Source: CAZDKK01 sp964506245 (GTDB lineage Bacteria > Eisenbacteria > RBG-16-71-46 > CAIMUX01 > WJJG01). Taken from it: a stretch of 64,000 bases of DNA. The notes under the pieces were generated by a model, which made no database searches, was not told the DNA's origin, and worked only from the letters and a program-made list of their open reading frames with translations. Location: the NCBI GenBank assembly GCA_964506245.1, contig CAZDKK010000018.1, positions 1-64,000 on the forward strand, written 5' to 3'. Positions 37,856-46,782 of the stretch are shown in pieces; position 1 is the stretch's first letter; each line of letters opens with the position of its first letter. Position numbers and translations under genes: made by a program.

Positions 37856-38674
37856 CTACCTCCGCTGGGTGCGGAACGCGTGCGCGGCGCTGACCAGCGA
37901 GGCAAAGAGCCGCCGGATGGGGAGCAGCGCCTGCAGGTCCTCGGGGTGGAACTGCACGCCGATCAGGTACCGCTCGTCGTGCGGATCGGCCGCCTCCACC
38001 GCCTCGATGATCCCGTCCGGCGCCCACGCCGACGCCGCCAGACCGTCCCCGAGCAGATCGATGGCCTGATGGTGGATGCTGTTGGTGGTGAGCGTCGTGC
38101 AGCCGAGGATGCGCGCCAGGCGGCTTTCGGGGGCGATCCGGATCTCATGCGCGGGGTGATCCCGCGGGGCGGGCGACTTGAAGTAGTGCTCGCCCGCCTC
38201 CGGCCGCTGGCTGGCGATGTCCTGGATGAGCGTTCCCCCCATGGCCACGTTCAGCACCTGGATCCCGCGGCAGATCGCCAACACGGGGACGCGCGTTGCG
38301 CGGATGAGATCGAGCAGGCCCATCTCCATGCGATCGCGCTCCGCGTCGGCGGGGCCGCACTGCGGGTGGCGCTCCTGGCCGAAGAAGGAGGGGTCGAGAT
38401 CCCCGCCCCCCGTGAGGAGGATGCCGTCGAGCTCGAGCGGCGGGACGGCCGTCGGGGTCGCGGGATCGCGGAAGTAGAGCTGCACCTCCTCGGCGGCGCC
38501 GGGCGCGAGGGCCACGGGCACGCCGCCGGCGTGGCGCACGGCGGTGAAGTACGTGCGGTTCATGCCGTAGCGCGGCAGGTGATGGTCCTTCTCCGGCTCA
38601 TCGAGCATCAGCGTCACGCCGATGCGCGGCCGCGCCCAGACCTGCGCGCGCTCCCCCGCTCCCGCTGAAACCAT
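37856..38674 (-). CDS. Peptidase C26 / gamma-glutamyl-GABA hydrolase family protein
   Basis: Class I glutamine-amidotransferase-like hydrolase of 272 residues. The nucleophile elbow is AICRGIQVLNVAMGG, and the His-Glu pair is in IGVQFHPE. GILLTGGGDLDPSFFGQE and HHQAID are also typical of PuuD-like enzymes that cleave gamma-glutamyl bonds in putrescine breakdown. AGGAGGG precedes the ATG. It converges on the decarboxylase gene (51 nt gap). The two could both handle amines, but opposite strands give no operon support. Confidence 0.9.
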   Translation of the reverse strand: MVSAGAGERAQVWARPRIGVTLMLDEPEKDHHLPRYGMNRTYFTAVRHAGGVPVALAPGAAEEVQLYFRDPATPTAVPPLELDGILLTGGGDLDPSFFGQERHPQCGPADAERDRMEMGLLDLIRATRVPVLAICRGIQVLNVAMGGTLIQDIASQRPEAGEHYFKSPAPRDHPAHEIRIAPESRLARILGCTTLTTNSIHHQAIDLLGDGLAASAWAPDGIIEAVEAADPHDERYLIGVQFHPEDLQALLPIRRLFASLVSAAHAFRTQRR

Positions 38675-38900
38675 CTGCCTTCCCTCCTGGCTGGCCGCTC
38701 ACCGAATCGGCCCGGCACGTCACCGGCGACCTGACCGGCCGCCTCGCGGCGCCCTGCCCCCGAAGATCGGTCCGGCCAGGGTAGACCATTCATGGCGGGT
38801 GCGCAAAGCGGCCACCGGGCTCATCATGGGCTGGATCCGGGACGAGGGATGGGGGTGAATAGCGGCGGGATGATCGCGCTCACCCCGCAAGGAGGCCGAT

Positions 38901-39503
38901 ATGCAGTGCACACATGCTCCCGCGATGTGGCCCGCCCGCAGGCGCCGCTGGTTCCTGCCCGCCCTGTGGGGCGCCATGGCGCTGGTCATCGCGGGCGCGG
39001 GCTGCTCCCGCGTGGCCGTGGAAGCTACCGCGGACCCACGGGCGAACTTCTCGACCTACACGAGCTTCGCCTTCCTGCCCAAGGGCGGCGTGACCGGCCC
39101 CCCGCAGGACGTGCCGCGCCGGCTGCGCGCGACGCTTGACCCGCTCTACCATGCCTACGTGCAGGAGGCCGTGACCCGCGACCTCACCGCCAAGGGACTG
39201 GTGCTCGCGAAGGACCGCGACGAGGCCGATCTGCTGATCGCCTACCGAACGGTGGTCGGGGACCGCGTCGATGTCTCCCCGCCCATCTACGGCGTCGGCT
39301 GGCGTGGCTACGTCCACGTGGCTGAGCCGGGATATGTGCACTGGTACAAGGAAGGCACCCTGGTGATCGAGTTCATCGACCGCCAGGGCGAGTACCTGGT
39401 TTGGCGCGGTGTCGGCGTGGGCGCGATGCGCGACATGCGCCCGGGCGAGGATCTGATGGCCGCGGTCGGGGAAATCCTGGCGCAATTCCCGCCCGCGCAG
39501 TAG
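38901..39503 (+). CDS. DUF4136 lipoprotein
   Basis: Predicted outer-membrane or periplasmic lipoprotein of 200 residues. A hydrophobic leader ends IAGAGCSRV, a probable lipid-attachment Cys near residue 35. The DUF4136 domain follows: DPRANFSTYTSFAFLP, then DLTAKGLVLAKDRDEADLLIAYRT, GTLVIEFIDRQGEYLVWRGVGVG and a helix ending at the C terminus. AAGGAGG lies 6 nt before the ATG. The family is widespread and its role unknown. The gene ends in a duplicated hairpin shared with the convergent surface lipoprotein. Confidence 0.88.
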   Translation: MQCTHAPAMWPARRRRWFLPALWGAMALVIAGAGCSRVAVEATADPRANFSTYTSFAFLPKGGVTGPPQDVPRRLRATLDPLYHAYVQEAVTRDLTAKGLVLAKDRDEADLLIAYRTVVGDRVDVSPPIYGVGWRGYVHVAEPGYVHWYKEGTLVIEFIDRQGEYLVWRGVGVGAMRDMRPGEDLMAAVGEILAQFPPAQ

Positions 39504-39547
39504 CCCTCTGCGCAGAGGCCCCCCGCGCAGTAGCCTTCTGCGAGAGG
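39492..39547. repeat. Tandem duplication covering a stop codon and hairpin
   Basis: CCCGCGCAGTAGCC(C/T)TCTGCG plus flanking bases occurs at 39492-39519 and again 30 nt later at 39522-39547. The first copy includes the real stop codon of the DUF4136 gene and the perfect palindrome CCTCTGCGCAGAGG (39505-39518); the second copy keeps a broken version. Confidence 0.8.
39505..39518. terminator. Palindromic bidirectional terminator candidate
   Basis: CCTCTGCGCAGAGG is a perfect 14-nt palindrome right after a stop codon and between convergent genes; no T-run. Confidence 0.4.
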
Positions 39548-39551
39548 CTCG

Positions 39552-42224
39552 CTACGGCGCCGGCCAACCGGGGAAGATGTACTCGACCTGACGTACCGCG
39601 TAGGCGCGAGGATAGGCGTGGCGGTTCGTGAAGGTGACCTCGATGCGCAACGGTCCGCTCGACCGCACGCAACCCCTCGCGAACCGGGCGCTCATCTGGC
39701 GCAGGTCGGTGGTGACCGGCAGCGCCGACCGGCAGTCGTTCCTCGCGTTTGTGGCCACCTCGAGCCCCAGCAGCGTTGAGGCCTCCTGCGCGCAACCGGT
39801 GAGCTTGACCTCCACCCCGCAGCAGCGCGTGTCCAGATCGAGCCCTTGGCCGGAGGCGAGCGCCGGGAAGAAGCTCGCCGTGAGGTCGTCGTCCGGGCGG
39901 AGGATGAGGGCGCTGCCGTCGGCGGGCAGCCAGGCGGGCGATCCGATCTGGTGCGTCTCCTCGGCGTCGAAGACGAGGTCGACCCGCCCGCTCCACAGCG
40001 GGTTGTTGGTGTGCGCCACCCAGCCGCCACCCTCGGCGGCGAAGCTCAGGTAGACCGACGCGCGGATCTCGAAGTCGGCCGCGCTCGTGTCGGCCGCCAG
40101 CGAGGTCAAGTCGGTCACGGCGATTCGGTAGCCGGTGCCCGCACCGGCGCAGGGCTGAGGCTCCCACGCGAAGCGGCCGGTGTTGGCGGCGACGGCTGCG
40201 AGGGTCTGGCAGAGCACGCCGCCGTGCAACAGGTCGATGCGCACCTGCTCGCCGCACGTGGCGGAGGGATCCCAGGTGATGAATTCCTCGCTGCCGCTCA
40301 CGAGCGACTCGCCCCCGTCGGGCCAGAGCAGGTCGAGCTCGCACGCGTCGAGGATCGAGAAGGGCCCGTAGCTCTGATCGACCCCGGTGCCGCCCGGCTC
40401 CGTGATGCGGATTCGATAGCCGGCCTCATGCCCACCCACCTGCTGCGCCCGCCAGTCGAAGCGGCCGGTGTTGGGGGCCGCCGAGGCGAGCTGGGCGCAG
40501 AGCACGCCATCGCGCAGCAGGTCGATCGCGACGACCTCGGCGCAGGCCCCGGTCGGCAGCCAGTTGACCGTCTCGACGCGCCCGGCGACCCACGCCTCGC
40601 CCCCGTTCGGCGCGTAGAGCCGCAGCGCGCAAGCCCCCTCGATCGCAAAGGTCCCGGGGCTCTCCCCTCCCCGGCCGCTGGCCAGGTCGGTGACGCGCAC
40701 GCGATAGCCGGCCGTGGCGGACCCGCATCGCTCGGCGATCCAGGCGTAGCTGCCGCTGTTGGGGACGCCCGTGGCGATGGTGCGGCAGACGGCGCCCGCC
40801 CGCAGCAGATCGATCGCCACCGGCCCGTTGCAGGTGCCCGCGCGCAGCCAGGTGATCTCCGCCCTGGCGCCCTCGAGCAGCACCTCGCCGCCCTGGGGTG
40901 CGGTCACCGTGATGGCGCAGGGTTGGAAGATCGAGAAGCTGCCGTCGCTCGCGTCCGCGGCGCCGCTGGTGAGGTCGGTCACGCGGATGGCGTAGCCGTC
41001 TGGCTGGCCGCTGCACTGGCTGGCGGTCCAGATGAAGGTGCCGGTGTTCGGCGTGGCGGCCGAGATCGTCTGGCAGGGGCTTCCCGCGCGCAGAAGGTCG
41101 ATCGCCACCAGCTCCCCGCAGGCGCCCTCCCAGTCCCAGCTGATCAGGTAGGGCTCGCCGGCCGCCCACGTCTCGCCGCCGTTCGGGAAAACCAGCGCGG
41201 GCGCGCACGAATCGCCCGCCTCGAGGATGCTGAAGGGCCCGTCGCTTTCATCCGAAGCGCCCCCGGCCGTGTCGGTGACGCGGATGAAGTACCCCTCGCT
41301 CGCCTCCCCCAGGCGGTGCGCGACCCAGGCGTGGCTCCCGTCGTTCGGCACGCCCGCGGCGATCAGCTCCTGCAGAGATGCGCTCGGATGGACCAGCGTG
41401 AGGTCGACCGTCGGCCCGCACGTGGTCGCGCTCTCCCACGTGATCGTGTGGATGCGACCCTCGACCCAGCGCTCGCCCCCGTTGGGCGCGAGCAGGGTCA
41501 CGCTGCACGGGGCGGGCGGGAGGCCCAGCAGGGTGAGGTTGCAGTTGTTCTCGTCCCAGGCGCCGCTCGCTAGGTCGGTGACGCGAATCCGGTACTGGGT
41601 CGAGTCGGATGAACAGGGGCAGACGACCCAGTCGAACGATCCGTCGTTCGGCGTCACCTCGGTCACGCACCGGCAGGGCTCCGAGTTCTGGATCAGCTCG
41701 ATCATCACCGTGCCGCCGCACAAGATGCCTTCGCTGCTCCAGGCGATGTGCATGACCTGGCCCTCGATCCACACGCGGTCGCGGTCGGGCTCGGTCACCT
41801 GGACCGTGCAGTCCGAACTCGGAATCGCCACGGTGAAGGGCTGGTCGCTCACATCCAGCGCGGTGGAGGCGGCGTCGCTCACGCGGATCTGGTAGCCGGT
41901 CGTGTCCTGGCCGCAGACCGTGCAGGTCCAGTCGAAGGTGCCGGTGTTGGCAGCCGAGTTGGCGATGATCGTGCAGACCTGACCGCCCCGCAGCAGGGCA
42001 ATGTCGACGGTGGAGCCAATGCCCTCGGTGAGCCAGGTGATCGTCTGGATGCTGCCGGCCTGCCAGCTCTCGCCGCCGTTCGGGGCGATCACGGTGACCT
42101 CGCGCAGCTCGCCATCGCCGAAGTGGGACACGGGCTGCAGCCGCTCTTCTTCCAGGCAGCCGCAGGCCAGCGCGATGGCCATTGCGGGAGCCAACCGCAG
42201 CGCGGCCTTGCATGGGCGTGACAT
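39552..42224 (-). CDS. Surface lipoprotein with seven Ig-like (Kre9/KNH-type) repeats
   Basis: Predicted lipoprotein of 890 residues; leader ends IALACGC. Seven repeats of about 100 residues follow (about 45-715), each starting with APNGGE-x-W-x-x-G, then an I-x-W strand, an IDLLRxGxxC-x-T-I segment, a PNTG-x-F-x-W turn and YxIRVTD. This is the Ser-Thr-rich GPI-anchored (Kre9/KNH) pattern that bacteria use in stalk-like surface proteins. Most repeats keep Cys residues near the middle, suggesting one disulfide per repeat. The last 170 residues form a separate domain (VYLSFAAEGGGWVAHTNNPLWSGRVDL), perhaps ligand-binding. GGAGGGCG lies before the ATG. Probably spans or decorates the envelope. 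No enzymatic motif is seen. Confidence 0.82.
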   Translation of the reverse strand: MSRPCKAALRLAPAMAIALACGCLEEERLQPVSHFGDGELREVTVIAPNGGESWQAGSIQTITWLTEGIGSTVDIALLRGGQVCTIIANSAANTGTFDWTCTVCGQDTTGYQIRVSDAASTALDVSDQPFTVAIPSSDCTVQVTEPDRDRVWIEGQVMHIAWSSEGILCGGTVMIELIQNSEPCRCVTEVTPNDGSFDWVVCPCSSDSTQYRIRVTDLASGAWDENNCNLTLLGLPPAPCSVTLLAPNGGERWVEGRIHTITWESATTCGPTVDLTLVHPSASLQELIAAGVPNDGSHAWVAHRLGEASEGYFIRVTDTAGGASDESDGPFSILEAGDSCAPALVFPNGGETWAAGEPYLISWDWEGACGELVAIDLLRAGSPCQTISAATPNTGTFIWTASQCSGQPDGYAIRVTDLTSGAADASDGSFSIFQPCAITVTAPQGGEVLLEGARAEITWLRAGTCNGPVAIDLLRAGAVCRTIATGVPNSGSYAWIAERCGSATAGYRVRVTDLASGRGGESPGTFAIEGACALRLYAPNGGEAWVAGRVETVNWLPTGACAEVVAIDLLRDGVLCAQLASAAPNTGRFDWRAQQVGGHEAGYRIRITEPGGTGVDQSYGPFSILDACELDLLWPDGGESLVSGSEEFITWDPSATCGEQVRIDLLHGGVLCQTLAAVAANTGRFAWEPQPCAGAGTGYRIAVTDLTSLAADTSAADFEIRASVYLSFAAEGGGWVAHTNNPLWSGRVDLVFDAEETHQIGSPAWLPADGSALILRPDDDLTASFFPALASGQGLDLDTRCCGVEVKLTGCAQEASTLLGLEVATNARNDCRSALPVTTDLRQMSARFARGCVRSSGPLRIEVTFTNRHAYPRAYAVRQVEYIFPGWPAP

Positions 42225-42399
42225 CCCCGCGCCCTCCTCATGTTCGGGCGGCGGCCGCGTCCTCGGCCACTCGTCCTCCTGCCTGCGGATCCTGGACGAG
42301 GCCCGGCAGACAGGTGGTCCTTCTCAACCAATCTCGGCCGAGGGACGGCGCACCTTGAGGTTGGGACGGGAAGGGACGAAGGGCCTGGATCTGGCGGGA

Positions 42400-43074
42400 T
42401 CAGCGCAGGTCAACGACGCTGTTCATGATCGACAGGTTGCGGCCGGCGCAGACGAAGAGCTTGCGCTGGCTGCGATCGTCCGTGGGCACAAAGGGGCCCC
42501 ACGGGCCCGTCGCCAGGCGGTCCAGGAACCGCGCGACCTGAGCCTCGGTGCCGCAAGCTCGCAGGTCCACGTGGTACGGGGGGAAGCAGGGCCCGGTCGT
42601 GTGCGCGAGGAGCGAGCGCTCGGCCAGCGCCAGGCCGCAGGAGTCGATCCGCGCGCCCACGGCCTCGACCGCCGCTACCCACTCGGAGTCCGCGAGGGGC
42701 GCAACCGACCCGACCTGCGCGAAGAGCGGCGTGTCGACGCCCAGCCGCTCGCACGCGGGTCCGCCTCGGGGCCCCTCGCCCGGGGCGAGCAACTCGACCA
42801 GCGCGGCTTGCGCGGCGCTGTCGGAGAAGGCAGCCAATCCGTACGCGCGCTCGGTCGTCTGGCACCCCCCCACACGCATGACCGGACCCTCCGGTGGCGG
42901 GCTCGCGCCGCGGCCGGCGTCCCGGCTGCCGCCCGCCGCGAGCGCGGGCAGCGCGGCCAGGGTGAGCGCGAGGGCGATCCGGGCGGGGCGCGCAATCGGC
43001 ACCCGCCGAGCGCGACGGGGGATTGCCACGCGCCGAGCCCGGTGGGCCATCGGTGCATGTCGCCGCGGGGACAT
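42400..43074 (-). CDS. Exported protein of unknown function, coupled to the HEAT-repeat gene
   Basis: Protein of 224 residues that I do not recognise. A basic N-terminal stretch of about 30 residues (several R-R-A and P-R-R) leads into a hydrophobic segment ending ALAAGG, an export signal. The mature part has six or more Cys (GGCQTTERAYG, PACERLG, IDSCGLA, PCFPPYHVDLRACG, LFVCAG), suggesting disulfides. ATG 43074 overlaps the upstream stop as TGATG; the GTG at 43077 is the alternative. The tight coupling suggests it works with the 1038-residue protein. Confidence 0.7.
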   Translation of the reverse strand: MSPRRHAPMAHRARRVAIPRRARRVPIARPARIALALTLAALPALAAGGSRDAGRGASPPPEGPVMRVGGCQTTERAYGLAAFSDSAAQAALVELLAPGEGPRGGPACERLGVDTPLFAQVGSVAPLADSEWVAAVEAVGARIDSCGLALAERSLLAHTTGPCFPPYHVDLRACGTEAQVARFLDRLATGPWGPFVPTDDRSQRKLFVCAGRNLSIMNSVVDLR

Positions 43075-46000
43075 CACCGTTTCTCCAGTTCCTCCTGCAC
43101 CTCGAGGGCGCGCTCGTACGCGCGCCGCACCAGTGGGTCAGCTTCATCCTGCATCCGCAGGCGCAAGAAGTCGAGGGTCGGATCGCCGCCCAGGATCGCC
43201 AGGCCCTCGACCGCGGCGGCGCGGGCGGGCGCGTTGCCCATCGCCCAGGGGCCGTCCAGGGCGGCCATGAGCGTGCGGCGCGCCAGGCCCCGCGCTTCGA
43301 CGGCGCGCTCGCCGGTCGAGTCGCGCAGCGCGGCCGCGAGGACACCGAGGGTGTGGAGCGCGATCCGGCGCTGCCCGGCCAGAGACCCGGCGCCGTTCAG
43401 CTCCGCGCAGAGCGGCGCGATCGATGACGCGCCGAAGCTGCGTAGCACCTCGCGGGCCGCGGCGCGTACCGTGAAGACGGGGTCGCCCAGCAGCGTGACG
43501 AACTGCGGCACGGAGGTCGAGTCCTTGAGGTCGCGCAGCGCGCCGACCGTCACGATGCGCCGGCGCTCGAGCGGATCGCGCAGGAAGGGCCGGAGCGCGG
43601 GGGCCGACTCGGGCTTGCCGATCATCCCGAGCGCCCCGATGAGCTGCGTCCAGCGCCGCTCCTGCTTGCGGTCGCGCAGCATCGCCTCCATCGGCGCGCG
43701 GGCCTCGGCCCGCTTCAGGTTCCCGAGCAGGCTGATGACATTGCGCTGCGTCTGTGGGATGTCCGACGCGAGCAGCGGCAGCACGCGCGCGGCGAAGGAG
43801 TCGGGGTAGGCCTTCGACAGATCCTCGATCGCCCGGTATTCGAGACTCTCGCGCGTCGACAGCTTCTCGGCCACCACGTAGTCGACGGCGGGAATGCCCT
43901 TGGTGACGAGCGCCTTGCGGGCGCGGGCGACCTTCTCGCGCGCGCTGCCGACTTCCCAGATCGACGCGGTCTTGAACAGCTCCTCGACCGTGCGGGCCGA
44001 GTCCTGCGCGGTGAGCACGATCTCCGGCACGACCTCGCCCGGGAAGACGACGTCGCGGTCGAGGTCGATCCCGGCGCCGTAGGCCTGCTGGCACCAGACG
44101 GCGCCGTCCGCCCCCGGCGAGTTCGCGGGGTAGGTGTCGCGGCCCTCGAGGTCGAGGAAGATGCCGGCGCCGCAGAAGCCCCGGGCCCAGGTCAGGCTGC
44201 CCTGTCCCCCACCGTACGTCGCGTAGAAGTCGTCGCCCTGCTCGTCGATGAGGATGGCCGAGGAGTTGGTGATGCTGAAGCCGTGGGCCGCGTCGGTCAT
44301 GTAGTAGTCGCGGCCGCCCTCGTCGAGCAGCATGCCGACGGAGAGATCGTGCGCCGTGCCTTGGACCACGCCGTTCTTGGAGATGTACTGGTCGTCGCCG
44401 CCGCGGTCCCACAGCGAGCCGATCGCCAGGTGGATGCCGGCGCCCTGCCCGTACTGCGTCTCGAGGTAGCGGTCGTTGCCCCCCCCGTCGAAGAGGAAGC
44501 CCAGCGCGTACCAGTAGGCTGCGCCCTGGGCGTAGACCTCGGCGTCGTAGTAGTCGTTGCCTGCTTCGTCGATCAGGATCCCGACACCGCCCGCGGCGCG
44601 CGGGCGGAAGCCGATCGAGAAGCCCTGCGACAGGGACTGGAAATCGTGCGGCAGGAGCGGCGTGTGCAGGTAGCGCCCTCCGGACCGGTAGGTGTCGTTC
44701 CCCTCGCGATCGTAGAGCAGGCCGGCGCCGAAGGTGGACGCGAAGCCCTGCGACTGGCGCGCGCAGATGTAGGTGTCGTTCTCGTCGTAGCGCAGCGGGC
44801 GCGCGCCCGTGCCCGGCACGGCGATCAGGCCGGCGTCGAAGGCGCGGTCGGGCTCGAGCTCGGGGCCGGGCGGCGCGTCGGGTCCGCAGTCGGAGATGAG
44901 CACGCCGAGCCCGAAGGCGCCCGAGCCCTGCGCGAGGTTGCGGCCCTCGAAGAGGTCCGCGCCCGCGCCGTCGTAGAGCAGGCCCGCGCCGAAGAAGCCG
45001 GCGCCGCAGCTCCCGTCCTCGCCGCGGTAGATGTCGTCGCCCGCAAGGTCGAGCAGCGCGGCGATGCCCAGCACCGCGCCGCCGATCGCGTAGGAGCGCT
45101 CGCGCGCCTCGTAGAGGTCGTCGCCGGCGAGGTCCACCACCGCCGACAGCGGCCGCAGGAGGGTGCCCACGGCCGAGGCCGCGCGGCCGCGGTAGACGTC
45201 GTCGCCGCCGGGCTCGATCAGGAAGGCGATCTTGTCGAGCGCGCTGGCCTCGTAGACGTTGGGTCCCGGGCCGCCGACCACGAAGAGGCCCCATGGCGTT
45301 TCGGTCGCCATGGTGATCGGGCCGGCGATGCCCTCGAAGCCGAGCGACGCGGGCGGGAGCTGGATGCCACGGCTGCCCGCGGCGAGGGCTGCCAGGCCGT
45401 TCCAGAAGCCCCGCGTGGCGCGCGTGAGCGCTACGCGGTCGAGCTTGACAGCCAGATCGAGGAGCAGGTCCTCGTCGACCTCAACCGTCGTGTCGACGGG
45501 CGCGCCGCGCTCGAAGTGCAGGCTCCCCTTGCGCGCCTTCTCGGCCGGCTCCTCCCAGTTGCCCCAGACCGCGGGGGCGAGGATGAGGAGGTTCTGGCGG
45601 TCCGTGTCGGTGAGCCGGCGGAAGGCCTGCGCGAGGTCTTGGTCGGCCGCGCGGGCACAGGCGAGGAAGGCGTCTAAGCGCTGTTCGAGGTCGACACCCT
45701 CGGCGTAGACGCGCCCGGCCTCGGCCTCGCGGCCGGGCCAGGGCCCGGGCGGCAGGGCGCGATCGTCGGGCGCGTCGATGAGGCGCGCGAGCTCGGCCGA
45801 CACCGCGGCCGGGTCGTTCACCGCTGCGCGCAGGTTCGCCAGCGTCTCGGTCTGCCATCCGGGCAGGCGCAGCGGGTCGTTCAGGATTTCCTCGATCAGC
45901 GCCAGGCGGAAGGTGTCGTCCTCGGCATAGAGCTTGTCGAAGCCGAGCTCGGCCGGGGCGATGTCGAGGTCGTCCAGGGCGCGCAGGAGCGTCGCGGCGG

Positions 46001-46190
46001 CGAGCGAGTCGAGGCCGGGGACGGCGGTGGCCCCCGGTGCGCGCGGGGCGGGCGGGCTCGCGGCTGGAGCAGCGCCGGCGGGCGGGACGCCTGCCGCGGG
46101 AGCGATCACGGCCGCGCTGATCGAGCCAATCAGAAGCGCGAGCAGCAAAATGGCTGCGAAGGTTCTGCGATTCATCGAGACGATGTCCAT
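43074..46190 (-). CDS. Large exported protein with long-period GxDxY repeats and HEAT repeats
   Basis: Protein of 1038 residues. A signal segment (about 10-30) is followed by an Ala/Pro linker and a helical region (about 60-290). Residues about 320-690 hold about twelve copies of a motif G/N-x-D-x-Y (GGDDVYRG, AGDDLYEA, AGDDIYRG, AGADLFEG, EGNDTYRS, AGNDYYDA, GGNDRYLE, GGDDQYIS, GGRDYYMT, QGDDFYAT, EGRDTYPA), spaced about 25-40 residues apart with G-x-G-x-L-x-D between them. They look like calcium-binding turns of a beta-solenoid, reminiscent of RTX but with a much longer period. Residues about 820-1038 are HEAT repeats (FAARVLPLLASDIPQTQRNVISLLGNL). GGGAGAGAA precedes the ATG; ATG 46175 is possible. 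A probable surface scaffold. Confidence 0.78.
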   Translation of the reverse strand: MDIVSMNRRTFAAILLLALLIGSISAAVIAPAAGVPPAGAAPAASPPAPRAPGATAVPGLDSLAAATLLRALDDLDIAPAELGFDKLYAEDDTFRLALIEEILNDPLRLPGWQTETLANLRAAVNDPAAVSAELARLIDAPDDRALPPGPWPGREAEAGRVYAEGVDLEQRLDAFLACARAADQDLAQAFRRLTDTDRQNLLILAPAVWGNWEEPAEKARKGSLHFERGAPVDTTVEVDEDLLLDLAVKLDRVALTRATRGFWNGLAALAAGSRGIQLPPASLGFEGIAGPITMATETPWGLFVVGGPGPNVYEASALDKIAFLIEPGGDDVYRGRAASAVGTLLRPLSAVVDLAGDDLYEARERSYAIGGAVLGIAALLDLAGDDIYRGEDGSCGAGFFGAGLLYDGAGADLFEGRNLAQGSGAFGLGVLISDCGPDAPPGPELEPDRAFDAGLIAVPGTGARPLRYDENDTYICARQSQGFASTFGAGLLYDREGNDTYRSGGRYLHTPLLPHDFQSLSQGFSIGFRPRAAGGVGILIDEAGNDYYDAEVYAQGAAYWYALGFLFDGGGNDRYLETQYGQGAGIHLAIGSLWDRGGDDQYISKNGVVQGTAHDLSVGMLLDEGGRDYYMTDAAHGFSITNSSAILIDEQGDDFYATYGGGQGSLTWARGFCGAGIFLDLEGRDTYPANSPGADGAVWCQQAYGAGIDLDRDVVFPGEVVPEIVLTAQDSARTVEELFKTASIWEVGSAREKVARARKALVTKGIPAVDYVVAEKLSTRESLEYRAIEDLSKAYPDSFAARVLPLLASDIPQTQRNVISLLGNLKRAEARAPMEAMLRDRKQERRWTQLIGALGMIGKPESAPALRPFLRDPLERRRIVTVGALRDLKDSTSVPQFVTLLGDPVFTVRAAAREVLRSFGASSIAPLCAELNGAGSLAGQRRIALHTLGVLAAALRDSTGERAVEARGLARRTLMAALDGPWAMGNAPARAAAVEGLAILGGDPTLDFLRLRMQDEADPLVRRAYERALEVQEELEKR

Positions 46191-46782
46191 CGTGTTCTCT
46201 CCCGGATCGGAGCGCGAGGTCCGAGGCTCATGAAACCCCACGGCTGCTGACAGCACCGCTTGGTGCAGAGCCGGAGTCGTGTGGCGAGGCCCGAGCCCGC
46301 GGCCGACATCGCGGAACCTGCAACGAGTCGCTCCCAGATGCAAGCAGATAGAGCAGATAGAGCGGCATCCGCACGAACGGGATGGGCGTGAGGAGCATGG
46401 TTGGCGATGAGCGCGCCCTGTTGGGTGTACTCATCACCCATCTCACCCTGCATGGTCACATCTTCGGCGCGATCTGCTCGTAGCACTTTGAACCGTCACT
46501 CCTCACTTCCCTCGCGCTGTCGAGGGCTTTCATTGAGCACCTTCCCCTCGCGAAGTGCGGATGCGATGAATGAGCAGCAGCACCGGGACCTGGCATCGCG
46601 CCGGGTGGCCGCGAGAACCAGTTGCCTGTCCTGAGTCCACACTTCTCCTCGGCGCCTGCACTCCACCTCGACATCACTCGCAGAATGTGGCTCAATCTCC
46701 CCGTTGGCATGCTGGTTCTTGTGAAGCGATGCGGGGCAGGCCTCCGACACACGAACGGAGACCACCGAGTCATGCGACATAG
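46191..46782. other. Divergent intergenic region
   Basis: About 590 nt between two divergent genes. It contains a short tandem repeat, GCAGATAGA twice in a row near 46340-46360, and no gene with a ribosome site. Promoters for both directions must be here but are not clear to me. Confidence 0.45.

Noticed and set aside
36173..38674. A functional unit of the PLP decarboxylase and the C26 hydrolase in amine metabolism
   Set aside because: They are convergent with no shared promoter and no other polyamine gene nearby; a chance neighbourhood is as likely.
43144..45294. 716-residue minus-strand frame inside the HEAT-repeat gene
   Set aside because: Out-of-frame shadow dominated by Arg-Arg-Gly; the long-period repeats and HEAT repeats are in the other frame.
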